A DNA stretch of 64,000 bases from Rattus norvegicus. Lineage: Eukaryota; Chordata; Mammalia; Rodentia; Muridae. Positions 40,832-52,700 of the stretch are shown here, piece by piece. The first letter of the stretch is position 1, and each line of letters starts with the position of its first letter. Under the pieces are notes generated by a model that did no database searches, was not told the DNA's origin, and saw only the letters and a program-made list of their open reading frames with translations. The DNA lies in the NCBI RefSeq assembly GCF_036323735.1, contig NC_086025.1:113472688-113536687 (forward strand), in the 5' to 3' direction. The position numbers and the translations under genes are program-made.

Positions 40832-41030
40832 AGGGGTTTGAGAGAAGGCTCGTCAGTTAAGAGCACTGGCAGCTTGTCCAGTACCCTCAGGGTGGCTCAC
40901 AATGGTCTGTAACTTAGTCCCAGTGAATCCAATGCCCTCATCTGGCCCCTGTGGGCCCCGCACACTTAGGTCACACACGCTGTCATTCAGGCAAAACACC
41001 TATATGCATAAAAATAATAAATAAAATGTT
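40832..41030 (+). mobile_element. B3-type SINE
   Basis: GAGAGAAGGCTCGTCAGTTA head and a CTCATCTGGCCCC body. Confidence 0.65.
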
Positions 41031-41317
41031 CGAAATTTTCAACTAAAAATAATTGGAACAGATGTTCCTGGTTTTAAAGCTCAGCCCAGTCTCTTGCTGT
41101 TGGCATGGCTTACTCCTGGTGCCCGTCTACTCCCTGGCAGTATGGACCTGGAGTTAACACTCCCAAGGCTGACACTCCAGCGATTTCTCAGCAATACAGT
41201 CTTCCTTGATGCTGGCTTGGTTCCTTGTCTTATCAGCAGATCTATTTGCATTTCCGTAGGCCCACTTCTGACACCTCTGCAAGTATGCCGTTGGTTGCCT
41301 TTTGTTTATTTGTTTTG

Positions 41318-41530
41318 CTTGTTTGTTTTTGTTTCGCTGTGTAGCCCTGGCTGGCCTTGAACTCAAGAGATCTACCTGCCTTTGCTGGGATTGAAAGTGT
41401 GTGCCGGGGTTGGGGATTTAGCTGGTAGAGCGCTTGCCTAGGAAGCGCAAGGCCCTGGGTTCGGTCCCCAGCTCCGGAAAAAAAAGAACCAAAAAAAAAA
41501 AAAAAAAGAAAGTGTGTGCCACCACTGTCA
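41318..41530 (-). mobile_element. B1 SINE split by an ID
   Basis: GCTGTGTAGCCCTGGCTGGC arm; GAAAGTGTGTGCC is duplicated around the ID. Confidence 0.85.
41406..41507 (+). mobile_element. ID SINE with damaged A box
   Basis: A full-length ID except that TAGCTCAGTGGTAG has lost four bases (TAGCTGGTAG). Its target duplication is intact. Confidence 0.95.
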
Positions 41531-41664
41531 ACTACGCAGTAGCCTTTGAAACCGCATAGTCTCTGTGTAAACCACATATCTGTAGATAGATTGGTCGGTT
41601 AACTGGTTTCCGGTGTGATGTGTGACGAGGGTGTTAATATGAGTAATTAAGATTGGAATAAAGA

Positions 41665-41737
41665 GGGGCTGAGGATTTAGCTCAGTGGTAGAGCGCTTAC
41701 CTAGGAAGCGCAAGGCCCTGGGTTCGGTCCCCAGCTC

Positions 41738-41767
<30 letters not shown>
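41665..41767 (+). mobile_element. ID SINE
   Basis: A complete ID between AGATTGGAATAAAGA copies (41650 and 41768). Confidence 0.96.
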
Positions 41768-41770
<3 letters not shown>

Positions 41771-42034
41771 TTGGAATAAAGATCACCTGGCTAGATTACC
41801 AAGGTGTGGGTGGGATTATCTAGCTTGCTGGATATTGAAACTGCTCCACCCTGTGAATTTATTGTCATTAGATAGATCATGAAAAGGTAAGAATGTGTTC
41901 ACCTACATTGTGGCATAGAACTTCGTGCTTCTCTGCTTCTCGGAGAAAATGCTTTGTTAGGTGTGATGGCTAATGTCTGTGATCTCAGTACATGGAATCG
42001 TCCCAAGTTTGAACTGAGCCCGGGCCATATAGTG

Positions 42035-42540
42035 AATTTAGCACTTAAGAGCACTTGTTCTTGGGAAAGGGGGTAACCTCTGAAATGTAAATACATAAAC
42101 TATGCAATAAAAATAAGATGATGGTGATACTAATACTAATACTACTACTAATACTACTACTAATAATAATACATGTTCTTGCAGTGGCCCAGAGTTTGGT
42201 TCCCAGTACCCACCCAGTGACCCACAAAAGTCTGTAGCTCGAGTTCAAGGGGATCCCACACCCTCTTCTGACTTCTTCAGGCACTGCATTTACATGATGC
42301 ACATATGAACATGCAGGCAAACAGTAATACAAAATAAAGATTAAAAAAATGAAAAAAGGACTGGAGAGATGGCTCAGTGATTAAGAGCACTGACTGCTCT
42401 TCCAGAGGTCCTAAGTTCAATTCCCAGCAACCACATGGTGGCTCGCTACCATCTGTAATGGGATTGGATGCCCTCTTCTGGTGTGTCTGAAGACAGCTAC
42501 AATGTACTCATATAAATAAAATAAATTAAAAAAAATGAAA
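42035..42540 (+). mobile_element. B3-like SINE, TAC/TAA repeat, then B2
   Basis: A B3-like element (to ~42345) is interrupted by a TACTAA-type simple repeat (42117-42172). A complete B2 follows at 42359-42540. Confidence 0.75.
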
Positions 42541-43100
42541 AAATCATCCTATCTACAAAGTTATAAAGATTTTTCTCTTGTTTTCTTCTAGAAGTTTTAT
42601 AGGATCATAGTTTAATAGCCGCCTCTAAGATTTCTCATGGGTATGGTAACACAGGCCTGAAACTCCATTCACAGGGATGAAGAAGCAGGAGGAATAGAAA
42701 GAAGTTCAAAACCATCCCCTTCCACAGGGTGAATTCCAGAGGCCAGTCTCTACAAGAGACCCTATCTCAAAAACAAAACAAAACAAAAACAACAAATAAA
42801 AACAAACAAACAAAAACCCCCAGGAGCCCTAAAGGTCAAACTGTGTTGGGGTTGGTGGGAGGGTGAGGCTTGGGTGTATTTATTGACCACCTATGTTTGT
42901 GAGGCCTTTGGATATAAACAAAACCTGAACAGCAGGAGCCCACAGACCGAGGAGACAGTGGAAGAAATAAGTACAATTAATTACTGGATTAAAGAAAGGG
43001 GTAGGGAGCTGCGGTGGAAGGGGGAGAGAATCTCACAAGGTCTGTTTTTCTCCCAGTTTTTGCCTCCCTACAGCTCCCTCCAGGTGGGGGTGCGCGTGCA

Positions 43101-43108
43101 TGACGTCA
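43101..43108. promoter_or_regulatory. Perfect CRE palindrome TGACGTCA
   Basis: The CREB/ATF consensus TGACGTCA lies about 530 bp upstream of the Syngr1 start codon, beside GC-rich sequence. CREB binding is common in neuronal gene promoters; function here is inferred. Confidence 0.55.
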
Positions 43109-43503
43109 TCGGTGGAGCTAGGCAGCAAGGTGGGGGGGGGCGAGGAGGCTCTGCAGATCTCTTAGAGAGAATCATTCCTGAAGCCAGCAATTCAGCGACG
43201 GGTTCAAGGAGCCATATACAGTCAAACGGAGCCCCTTTCCTTAATTTTGGGGCAGACAGCGAAAGAGAAGAGGCAAATAAATGAGTAAATAAATAAATAT
43301 ATAACGATAAGGGTTTCCTGAATAGCGCTACAGTCCGGAGGGCTCCCGAAGGCGGAGATGCGTCTGCATTCTCCGTCCACACCCCGACTACGCGTTATTT
43401 GGCAAAAAGGTCATCCCGCTGGCAGGGAGCGCGCCCCACACTGGGACCCCAGCTGCACGCGCTTTCTGAGCGCGAGCTTCGGAGAGCTGCACGGGCGGTG
43501 CAC

Positions 43504-43521
43504 GATCGCCCCCTGGCGGGG
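43504..43521 (-). promoter_or_regulatory. CTCF-like motif in Syngr1 promoter
   Basis: GATCGCCCCCTGGCGGGG on the plus strand closely resembles the inverted CTCF core (GCGCCCCCTGGTGG). It lies about 110 bp before the start codon. The match is by eye. Confidence 0.4.
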
Positions 43522-43629
43522 AGCCCCGGACTGCACAAGCCGAGCGCAGGGGAGGGGGGCGGGGGCGCCGCGCACGCGCACGGGCCGGTGGCGCGCGCCG
43601 AGCGGGGGGCGCCGCGCGGTGCAGCCACG

Positions 43630-43728
43630 ATGGAAGGGGGTGCGTACGGAGCGGGCAAAGCCGGGGGCGCCTTCGACCCCTACACCCTGGTGCGACAGCC
43701 ACATACCATCCTGCGCGTCGTGTCTTGG
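43630..43728 (+). CDS. Syngr1: Syngr1 exon 1, coding part (residues 1-33)
   Basis: It encodes MEGGAYGAGK through ILRVVSW and ends at TGG before GTAAGG, phase 0. It sits inside the CpG-rich promoter block. Reading on past the donor gives only non-conserved intron translation. Confidence 0.95.
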
Positions 43729-46700
43729 GTAAGGACACAGCAAGGCGGGCTGGGGCGCGGGGCTCCGGGAACTGGCGCGACCTCACCTGGCCCGGGCGGC
43801 CCTGCGGACCCAAGCGGATCCTGGCCCCTGCCACCGAGCTCCTTAGCCCCATCGCCGAGACCTCCAGGTTGTCGCTGCCCAGCATCTAGCGACTCGGTTC
43901 GCGTGCGCCCGTGGAGACTGAGCCCAAGTTCAAGGCCGTTTATTGGGGGCGCGGATCAGGGCGTGGATCTTTTTCTAGGGCGCACTGCTGCACCTGCCGC
44001 GCGCTTTCGGGGCGAGGACTGGGAACTAGGTTTTGTTGCTCACCCTGTACGCTGCGGAGCTCTGAGTCTGGAGCCTGGATACTTGGGTTCCGCCGAGACC
44101 CGTATCTGCTTTGCCGCGTGACCTTGGGCACGGAACCACCCCAAAAAAGACCAGGGATACGAGATATTCAGTTCCAAGCTGGGTGGGGAGCGTCACCTCT
44201 TATGTCATGCCTCAGTTTCTCGATTTATAGGGGTGGGAGGAGCTTCCTTGAGGCCCCTTTGGGCTCTGACATTTTATGAATCCGCAACTCTCTCATCCTC
44301 AGCAAACACCTGAATAGATTCTAAATGTTGTCTGGAGAAAGGTCCCTTCCACGCAGTGGGGAACAGGAAGGTCTGTCTGTTCGCAGTCTTTAGCCCACCT
44401 AGTCCGTGCAGGTTCCCCAGTGCTGAATGGGGCTCAGCTCAAACCTGGGGCGGAGGAGGGGGCAGAAACAGCTTGAAGGGTGGCACAGGGGGCTTTGCGC
44501 CCTAGGGTAAGGAGGCCTGTAGCTCTGGTGCCCTCTGGGGTTGGCTGGCTTCGTGGAGGGTCTTGCCTATGCAGGTCTGGGGTCCATTCCTGACTAAGAC
44601 CAGAAGAGCCTGCATTGGTGACAAGGGTCAGGGACCCCTAGGGGTTAGTAACCGAAGTCAGCTGTGACCTGGGCTTGCTGAAGTGCACTCCTTTCCTGGT
44701 TTTCAGGGCCATATCAGGATCTGATGGGCGGGATGGCTTGAGATTTATTCTGGTCTTAGGAATCCTTTAAATTTCCTCCTTGTGGGGAGCCCTGTTTCTG
44801 TAACTCCTTATGGCCGTGCAGCCTATATATATCCGTGAGGGTTTGTGACACCGAATTTATTTATTCTTGGCCCTCCCCAGCTTGCAGAAGAAGCCCTTGC
44901 AGGCTCTAGGTAAAGTGGGAACCCTGGAGGCACCTGCCTGGTCAGGTGGGTTGACCTCGTACTGCTTCCTCTGACCTCTCTGGGGCCCCTGGCTGGGAGG
45001 TAGAAACTCAAGCTTTGTGAGGGGCGTGGGCGTTCCTTATGCTTGGGTCATTTCTACTGTTGATGGCTTCATTTAGTGAAGCTTTATTGAGTCTGCCTGG
45101 CCCGGAGGGAAGGGAAGGCAGCATGACTCAGGCTCGGCCCTGACGCTCAGGGAACCCACAGTCCTACTAGGGAGGGAGCCAGGACAGGGGTCTTCGCTGT
45201 GGAATTGCTGTGCTTCATGGAGGTGATGTCATGTTGATTCTAGTGACACAGAGAGGGCTTACACTTTAGGTCCAGGTAAAAGGAGGACATGCCCGCCAGG
45301 AGGAGGAAAAATTAACTAGGTCTAGCACCCACTCACTGATCTTGGGAACGGCAGACGAGCCTTGGAATTCAAGTCTTCCTGCCACCAGAGGACTGGGCTT
45401 CTGCTGCAGGGGGATGGCAAATTCTGTAGTCTCCAGATTGGAAAGGCTGTAAAGTTATCAAGTTCAGCCCCAGCCCAAAGCCCTTCCAGACCTCCCAGCT
45501 CTGCTCACACACCTGGACCCCAGTCGCTTTAAAGTTTTAGCAATGGGATGTTCTATAAGCTAGAGAAAAAAATGTTTTTTAAAACCTAGATTTAAAAAAG
45601 CTTTGGTCCTGGGCAGTGGTGGCTCATGCCTACACCTGGGATGCTTTAGGCAGGTGGATCTCGGAGTTCAAGGCCAGCCTGGTCTACAGAGTGAGTTCTG
45701 GGACAGCCAGGGCTACACAGAGAAACTTTGTTTCAAAAAAGCAAAAACAAAAACAAAACAAAACAAAAAAACAAAAAACAAAAACAAAAACCAAAACCAC
45801 ACCAAACCAAAACAGGTTTTGAGCAGTGGTGTATGCCTGTAATCTCAGTACTTAGGAGGTAGAGACAGATGGCTCAGAGTTCAAGGCTAGCCTCAGTTAC
45901 ATAGCAAACTGGAGCCAGCCTGGGCTACCTGTGACTGCCTTAAAGGAAGATAAAGAATTTTGCCCCCTTTCTGATTATTAAAGTAATACCTGCTTATTAC
46001 TGGACAGCAACATGGGGTTGATAATACCATTGAAGTACACACTTCGGGTGAAGAGGGGCCTGGGGGTATGGCAAGTGTAAGGTCCTGGTCTCTATCGTCA
46101 GCTCTGGTGGGAGTGGACGGTGGGATGAGAAAGAATGAACGAGGGGGGCGGAGGGGGGAATGGGAAATTTCATGTTGTGCTGTGTTGTTTCTGTTCCATA
46201 TTTTTGAATAGTCTGTGCTGTATAGACATCTTAACGTATTCTGGAGTGGGTCCCATGCCTTCTCTTCGTCCTCAGGTTTTTGCATCTACTGTGGAGTCTG
46301 GTAGCCCCATACTTTCCCACGGAGCTAAGAGAGCCTGGGCTCTGGGTCTAAGGTGACTGGTTTGCTCAGGTTTGCTCAAACTTTCCTGGCTTTAGCATTG
46401 ATGGACCCAGATTCCCAGGCCTCTCAGTCCCATACAAGCTGGGACCCCTGACACCCAGGACACTGCCACAGGCATGGTGCGGTCCCAGTGCCATGTACAC
46501 ACAGTCTTGTGTGTTTGTAGAACTTGTACCAGATTGATCTTTTGTTGTTGATTTTCCAAAAGACTGCCTTCAGACCCTTACCTTACTCGACCTGGGCCTT
46601 GTGAACCTTGGGTCCCTGGAGCACATTGACCCCAATGGCACAGAAGCAGGGCTTCCCAGGACCCACTTGTCCCTTGACTGTAGCCGTCTCAACTCTTGGC

Positions 46701-49700
46701 TGTCAATCCTTCCCCCAGGCTGGGCAAGGCCAGACTGCACTTGATGGGGAAGGCAGAATTGGGACTTCGTCCAGGACAACTGCAAGCTGTTAACTCCATC
46801 TGTTTCTTATCCCCTTTCCCCCCTCCCCAATCCTTTTTTTTCTTTTCTTTTTTTTTTTTTTTTTTTTTTTGGAGCTGGGGACCGAACCCAGGGCCTTGCA
46901 CTTGCTAGGCAAGCTCTCTACCACTGAGCTAAATCCCCAACCTCCCCCCCCCCTTTTTTTTAAAAGACAGGGTCTTATATAGCCCAGGCTGGCCCCAAAC
47001 TTGATATGTAGCTGAGGATGACCTTGAACTGATTCTCCTGCCTCCCCCTACCTCTGGTGCTGGGGTTATAGACTGTGCTACTACACCTGGCTTCATTAGG
47101 TAACAGGTGGAACTCAGGGCTTCACACGTGCCAGGCGAGCCCTCCATCAGCCAAACTGCATCTTCAGTCAGGTTCCTTTAAATGTTTAAAATATTCATTT
47201 CATGTTTTAATGTGTATGTGTCTATATGTATGCATGGTTTGGGCGGGGGACTGAGGAGGAAGAGATCATCTGGAACCTTGGAGCTGGAGTTCTAGGCATG
47301 AGCCTCCTAACCTGGGTGCTGAGAACCGAGTATCGGTCCTCTGGAAGAGCAGCAAGGACTCTTAACTGTAGAGCAGTCTCTCTATCCAGCACCTTCTACT
47401 TTTTGTTGTTTTGTTTTGTTTTTTTCGAGACAGGGTTTCTCTGTGTAGCCCTGGCTGAACTCAGAGATCCATCTGCCTCTGCCTCTTTCGTGCTCGGATT
47501 AAAGGCACACCCAGCTAATTTTTTTTACTTTTTTTTTAAAGATTAATTTTTATTTATGTATATATTTATGTTTGTGTGTGCGTGTCATATGAGCGTGGGT
47601 GCTCGAAGAGGGTGTCAGAACTCCTGCAGTTGGAGTTAAAGGTATCAGATCTCCTGGAGTTATAGGGCCACCTTATGTGGGTAATGGGAACTGAACCCAG
47701 GTCCTCTGGAAGAGCAGTGAGTGCCCTTAACCACTGAACCTTCTCTCTCACCTTTTAACTTTAGCTTAAGACAGTCTTGACGTGTAGCCCAGGATATCCT
47801 TGAACTTAGGATCTTCTTGTCTCTCAAGTACTAGGATTATAGATGCACAGCCCAGTTTTATCCCCCAACTTCAAGTAGCAGCTAAAGCCAGCTGGAGGTG
47901 CTGGGAGAGGCTAGCCCCATGATTCTGTCCCATGACTCAGGGGAATAAAAGTGAGCCTGGGGGGGAATAGAACAAAGGCAGAGGGTGGGGTGGGGGGATT
48001 GAGAGGAAAAGTGGGGTGGGGGGGGATGGATGACAGGACTGGGAGGAGAAGCCAGGGGAGGGAAGGGAGGGGTCGATGACAGGCTAGTTGGAGAAGCCAG
48101 GCTTGAAAGCCAGACCTGAAAAACCTGCTTCCTGATGGGACAGAATGAATGTGGGGTACAGGGCAAGCCTTGTGGCAAGCCTTGTGGCGGCCTCTTCCAG
48201 CCCTGCTTGGCCATGCGACAGAGCAAGATATTGTGTAAGCCTCAGTTTCCCCATTCATTAAGAGGGCAATGTCTTAGACTTTACTTATGTGTATGAGCGT
48301 TTTGCCTTATGTGCATGTATGTTATACACCACTTGTATGCCTGGCGTCTGTGGAACTCAGAAGACAACATCAGATCCTCTGAAACCAGAGTTATGGATGG
48401 TTGTGAGCCACTAGGTAGGTGCTGGGAATCAGACCTGGGTCCTGTGCAAGAACAACTGGTGCTCAAAACTGTCTCTCCAGCCATCTCTCTAGCCCCATGG
48501 TGTATGCCCATCCTTAAAGAAGTATTGCCTTCTTGGCTGGGAAGATGGCTCTGCCAGTTAAGGGCTTGCTGTACAGGCCTAAGGACCTGGGTTTGGATCC
48601 CGAGCAGATGTAATAACATGTGTCTGTAACCCCTGCACTGGGTGGGGACATACACAGGCAAGGTCCCTGGAGCTCTGCCAGCCTAGCCAAATCAGTGAGG
48701 GACCCTGCCAACAGTGCAACAACAGCTAAGGACCCCCCCATGCTTACATCCGGCCTCCATGGGTGTGCACACACACAAACACCTCGGCAGAGGGAGGCTC
48801 GTTGGCACACACGTGTGAGCAGACCGGAATGTTGCTGGAGCTTGGCAGGGTAGTCACACGCCCATGTTTCTGGGGGAGCCTTCTTTTCCAGGCATGGCTC
48901 ATCTCCTCTGTTGAGGAGGCAGGTGCCAGTGAAGTGGCCTGGAGGAAGAGGTACTGTGGCTGGCACAGCCCCAGGCTGTCAGCGCAGGCTGGGACCGAGA
49001 AGGATATCCCAGCCTGCAATCACAGAGCAAGTGGGCATGGCCTGTGCCCTGCGTCTTCAGCCTGTGTACCACTCCTGAAGTCCCAACCTGGGACCTCATT
49101 GTGTACCTTGTACTGTAACCTGGCTTGTCCCCTAACCCTGTACCCCAAAGCTGTGAGGGCCTTTTTTTCCACCTTCCCTTCGTCAGACCTGAGGTGGGCA
49201 GGCTCAGAACCCTGTCTCTCAAGACACCTCTAGGCCTTGCTTCAGCTCGGACTGCACAGCCACTCTGAAACCTCCCTTCCCTTCTGACAGACCAGTTCCA
49301 GAGTGATGACTGCTCCTCCACCCCCCACCCCCCACCCCCCACCCATCTCATACCTTCCCTGGTCTGCAGGTCTTCAGGCCTGGTCATTTGTTTGTTTCAC
49401 TACTTGCTCTCTTTTCCCCATAGACTCTTGCTTATCACAACCCCCAACCACACCCCAGGCTGTGTGCATCCTCATCCCATGCCCAGTTCTCCTCAGCCCT
49501 CTTGTGTGTCCTGTGATTTACCTGGACCTCTGAGCCATAGGTCCTCCCTGTGACCCTTATCCCTGGACTTTCTTGTCTCTCCGCTTTGGGCCCTCAGTAG
49601 TTATATTTCCCCGCTCTGCACACCTGCCATAGCTGGATTAAATCCAGTCTTACTCCCCAACTGCATTCTGCGCTGGGCCAGCTCCCTCTTTTTTAAGATT

Positions 49701-52700
49701 TATTTATTTCATGTATATGAGTACACTGTAGCTGTCTTCAGACACACCAGAAGAGGGCATCGGATCCCATTCCAGATGGTTATGAGCCACTGTGTGGTTC
49801 CTGGGAATTGAACTCAGGACCTCTGGACCTCTAGAAGAGCAGGCAGTCCTCTTAACCACTGAGCCATCTCTCCAGCAGCCCCCCACCCCCACCTCGAGTG
49901 CCCTCATTCCCCTCCAGCTCCCTGTTTAATGGCCAGGTTTCTCTCACATGTTTAAGTTCTTGTGTCTGCATCTGGAATTCCCTGCCCCCCAGCCCCCAGG
50001 TTTCCCACTCTGCTCTTGGCCTGGGCCCTTTCCCCTCCCCGTTTCCTTGGTCCCTAGTAGGGCTGAGTGTGTTCAGTCCAGTTCTGCAGGTTCACTCCTA
50101 CCTCATTTCTCCCTCTGGTCAGGCTCATGCACGACCTTCACATTGGCAAATCCTGTGGCTGACGGTTATAAATGGATCTCCGCGGTGCCTGGCGGGCATC
50201 GAGGGCCTCTGCATGCCCTGATAGTAAACCCAGATGCGTAGGATGTGGGCACTCAGTCGTCTCATTTAACCTATACTCAGAGTGTGTTCTGGCTACCTGC
50301 TCCAGGCAATGAAGGCTTTCACACTAGTGAGGGAAGGATGATCCAGAATCCAGTTAAAATGTGGTGGTGGTGGGGCTGGGGATTTAGCTCAGTGGTAGAG
50401 CGCTTACCTAGGAAGCACAAGGCCCTGGGTTCGGTCCCCAGCTCCGGAAAAAAGAACCAAAAAAAAAAAAAAAAAATGTGGTGGTGGTGAAGGAAGGGCC
50501 AGCAGGAGGTGTGCACCCCAGTTTGGCAGGATAAGAACCAGCCAGCTAGAGGGAGCTGATGTCGCAGTAGATTGAATTGAATCTGGCTATAAGCATTGGG
50601 GACAGGGAGTCTCCCAGAAGCACGGGGTGGTTTCTTGGGAGGGCTTCACACTGTGGGTTTGTGAGGTGGGACTTCTCCTATGCTGCCCTTTGTTTTTACC
50701 AGAACTGCCATCTCCTCTGTGAAGCCTTCTGGGTCCTCCAGCTTGCTCCCTGACTCTTCACTGCCCGTGTACATGGGCAGATCGCTGAGAATTGGCAAAG
50801 CTGCAGCCTCTTCCACTTGGTCTCCAAAAGGGAGCCAGGGCTAGGAGAAAGGCAATGTCAGGCTGGCGTGCTGTGTCGTCAGACGAGGTTGCAGGCATCA
50901 TCTGATGAGAGAGGCAGCAGCTGAGGGGAAAACTCTGACCTCACTAGCTGAGGGTCAGTCGCCCCATCTCTGAAGTGGATTCGCCTTGCTGGGCAGGCTG
51001 GATACTTAGATCCAGCTGTGGTAGAATCAGACGCTTGGACAACTTCTCCAGGTGGTAACTGCACCTCACTTTCTCCTTCCTTTCAAAAGGGGCAGAGGTG
51101 GTGCTGATTGAGGGGTGCTGGCCAGTCTAGGCAGTCCTCTGGGTTCTCTTTCCTGGTGAGGCTTCAGGGCCCCCATGTTTTCAGGGCCTCTTGAGGGGGG
51201 AGCATCTCAGCACCCAATGAGACCTAGTCTCTGCTCTGCCCAACCCCCCTCTCCCCTCCTCTCCCCATGTGAGGATAGCCTCTGGGAAGATTACCACTTA
51301 ATCCTCATTGGCCACATCCAAGGCTACAGGGAGGAGAGGCTCAAGCCCTCCAGGCAGATGAGCTGCTGCTGGGGCTGTCACGAGTCCCTGAGCTGGCTTC
51401 TCTGCTTCCCTCACATGATTTTTGTGGGCTGTGGACCTGTCTGTAGTAGGGCCCTTGGCAACCTGACTCATCTCAGTATGGTTTCCTGTCCGGGACCCTG
51501 GAGGCAGGATTGGGTCTAGGGAAGGGCTTACTTCAGTCCAGATGCTGACCTGAGCCAGGTCCAGCTCACAGAAGAAGGCTTAGAGGGGCAGCACTTACAC
51601 CGGGTGGGTGCAAGGGATACTGAGGAGATCTTTGCTTGAACCCTGCACTGCCTGTGCCTGTCATACTGGCTCCTGCTCCCTTCCAGGCTTCTCTTGACCT
51701 TCCTGCTGGGCCTAGGGTGACTGAACCCCACAGTTGAGCTATAGGAAATAACTTACGTAACAGTGTTATAGAGGACGCTGTTTGGAAGCTGTCCTGGATC
51801 TGAGAGTCCTGTCTGGAGGGCTTCCTGTGGCTGCTCAGATGCAGCAGAGCCAGCCTCCCTGGGAAGATCTGGGGGAAAGATAGGTATCCCGGGTCAAGGG
51901 ACAGACAGCCAAGGGCAAAGGCCTTGAGGTTTCATTGCTTTGGGAGGTTGAACTTGGTAAGGAGCCAGAAAAGAGGGTAAGGGCTATGGTGATTTCACTT
52001 CCTAGGTGTCAGTTCAGTTGGGGACTAACGAACATGCCCTGACCTTGGTTTAAAGAGGAGGGTGGGGGCTGGGGATTTAGCTCAGTGGTAGAGCGCTTAC
52101 CTAGGAAGCGCAAGGCCCTGGGTTCAGTCCCCAGCTCCGAAAAAAAAAAAAAAAAGAACCAAAAAAGAGGAGGGTGACTGCTGCCATTGCTTGAAGATCT
52201 GTGGGGGTGGCCTGGATCCATGGTGGTAGCACCAAGTGTCACAGAGTTATGCAGGGAAGCTGAAGTAAGAGGCCAGATGCCCGGATTGGAGGTGAGGTCT
52301 AGCCCAGGTCTGGGATCTGGTAGTAGGTAGATGGGACCGAGTGTGAGTGTGTGTGCGTGTGTGTGTGTGTGTGTGCGTGCATGCGTGCATGTGTATGTGT
52401 GTGTCTACAGCTAATTTGGGTAAACCTGGCATTTATCTAAAGATCCTTTCAGATTAGTGTGGTGACACTATACCAGGAGGTTGAGTCAGGGGGGCTGTTG
52501 TGAGTTCAAGGCAGACTGGGCTACATAAGCAGTACCAGGCTAACTTAAGACCCAGTCTCAAAAAGGAAAAAAAGGGGAGGGGAAAGCTGGAGAAATGTGC
52601 CAGAGGTTAAGGGTACTTGCTGCGCTTCTGGAGGACCCAATCAAATTCAGTCCCAGCACAACTGCCTGTAGCTCCAGTTCTAGGTATCTGACGTCATCCT

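Larger units (their letters stand above)
43081..43629 (+). promoter_or_regulatory. Syngr1: Syngr1 promoter, CpG-rich block and 5'UTR
   Basis: CpG density rises sharply from about 43320 and continues past exon 1, including GGGGCGGGGGCGCCGCG before the start codon. No TATA box is seen, as is common for CpG-island promoters. A full CRE palindrome and a CTCF-like motif lie in this block. The transcription start cannot be placed from sequence alone. Confidence 0.75.

Noticed and set aside
43399..44121. 240-codon open frame across Syngr1 exon 1
   Set aside because: Only codons 78-110 are Syngr1; the rest is leader and intron 1 read past a good GTAAGG donor.
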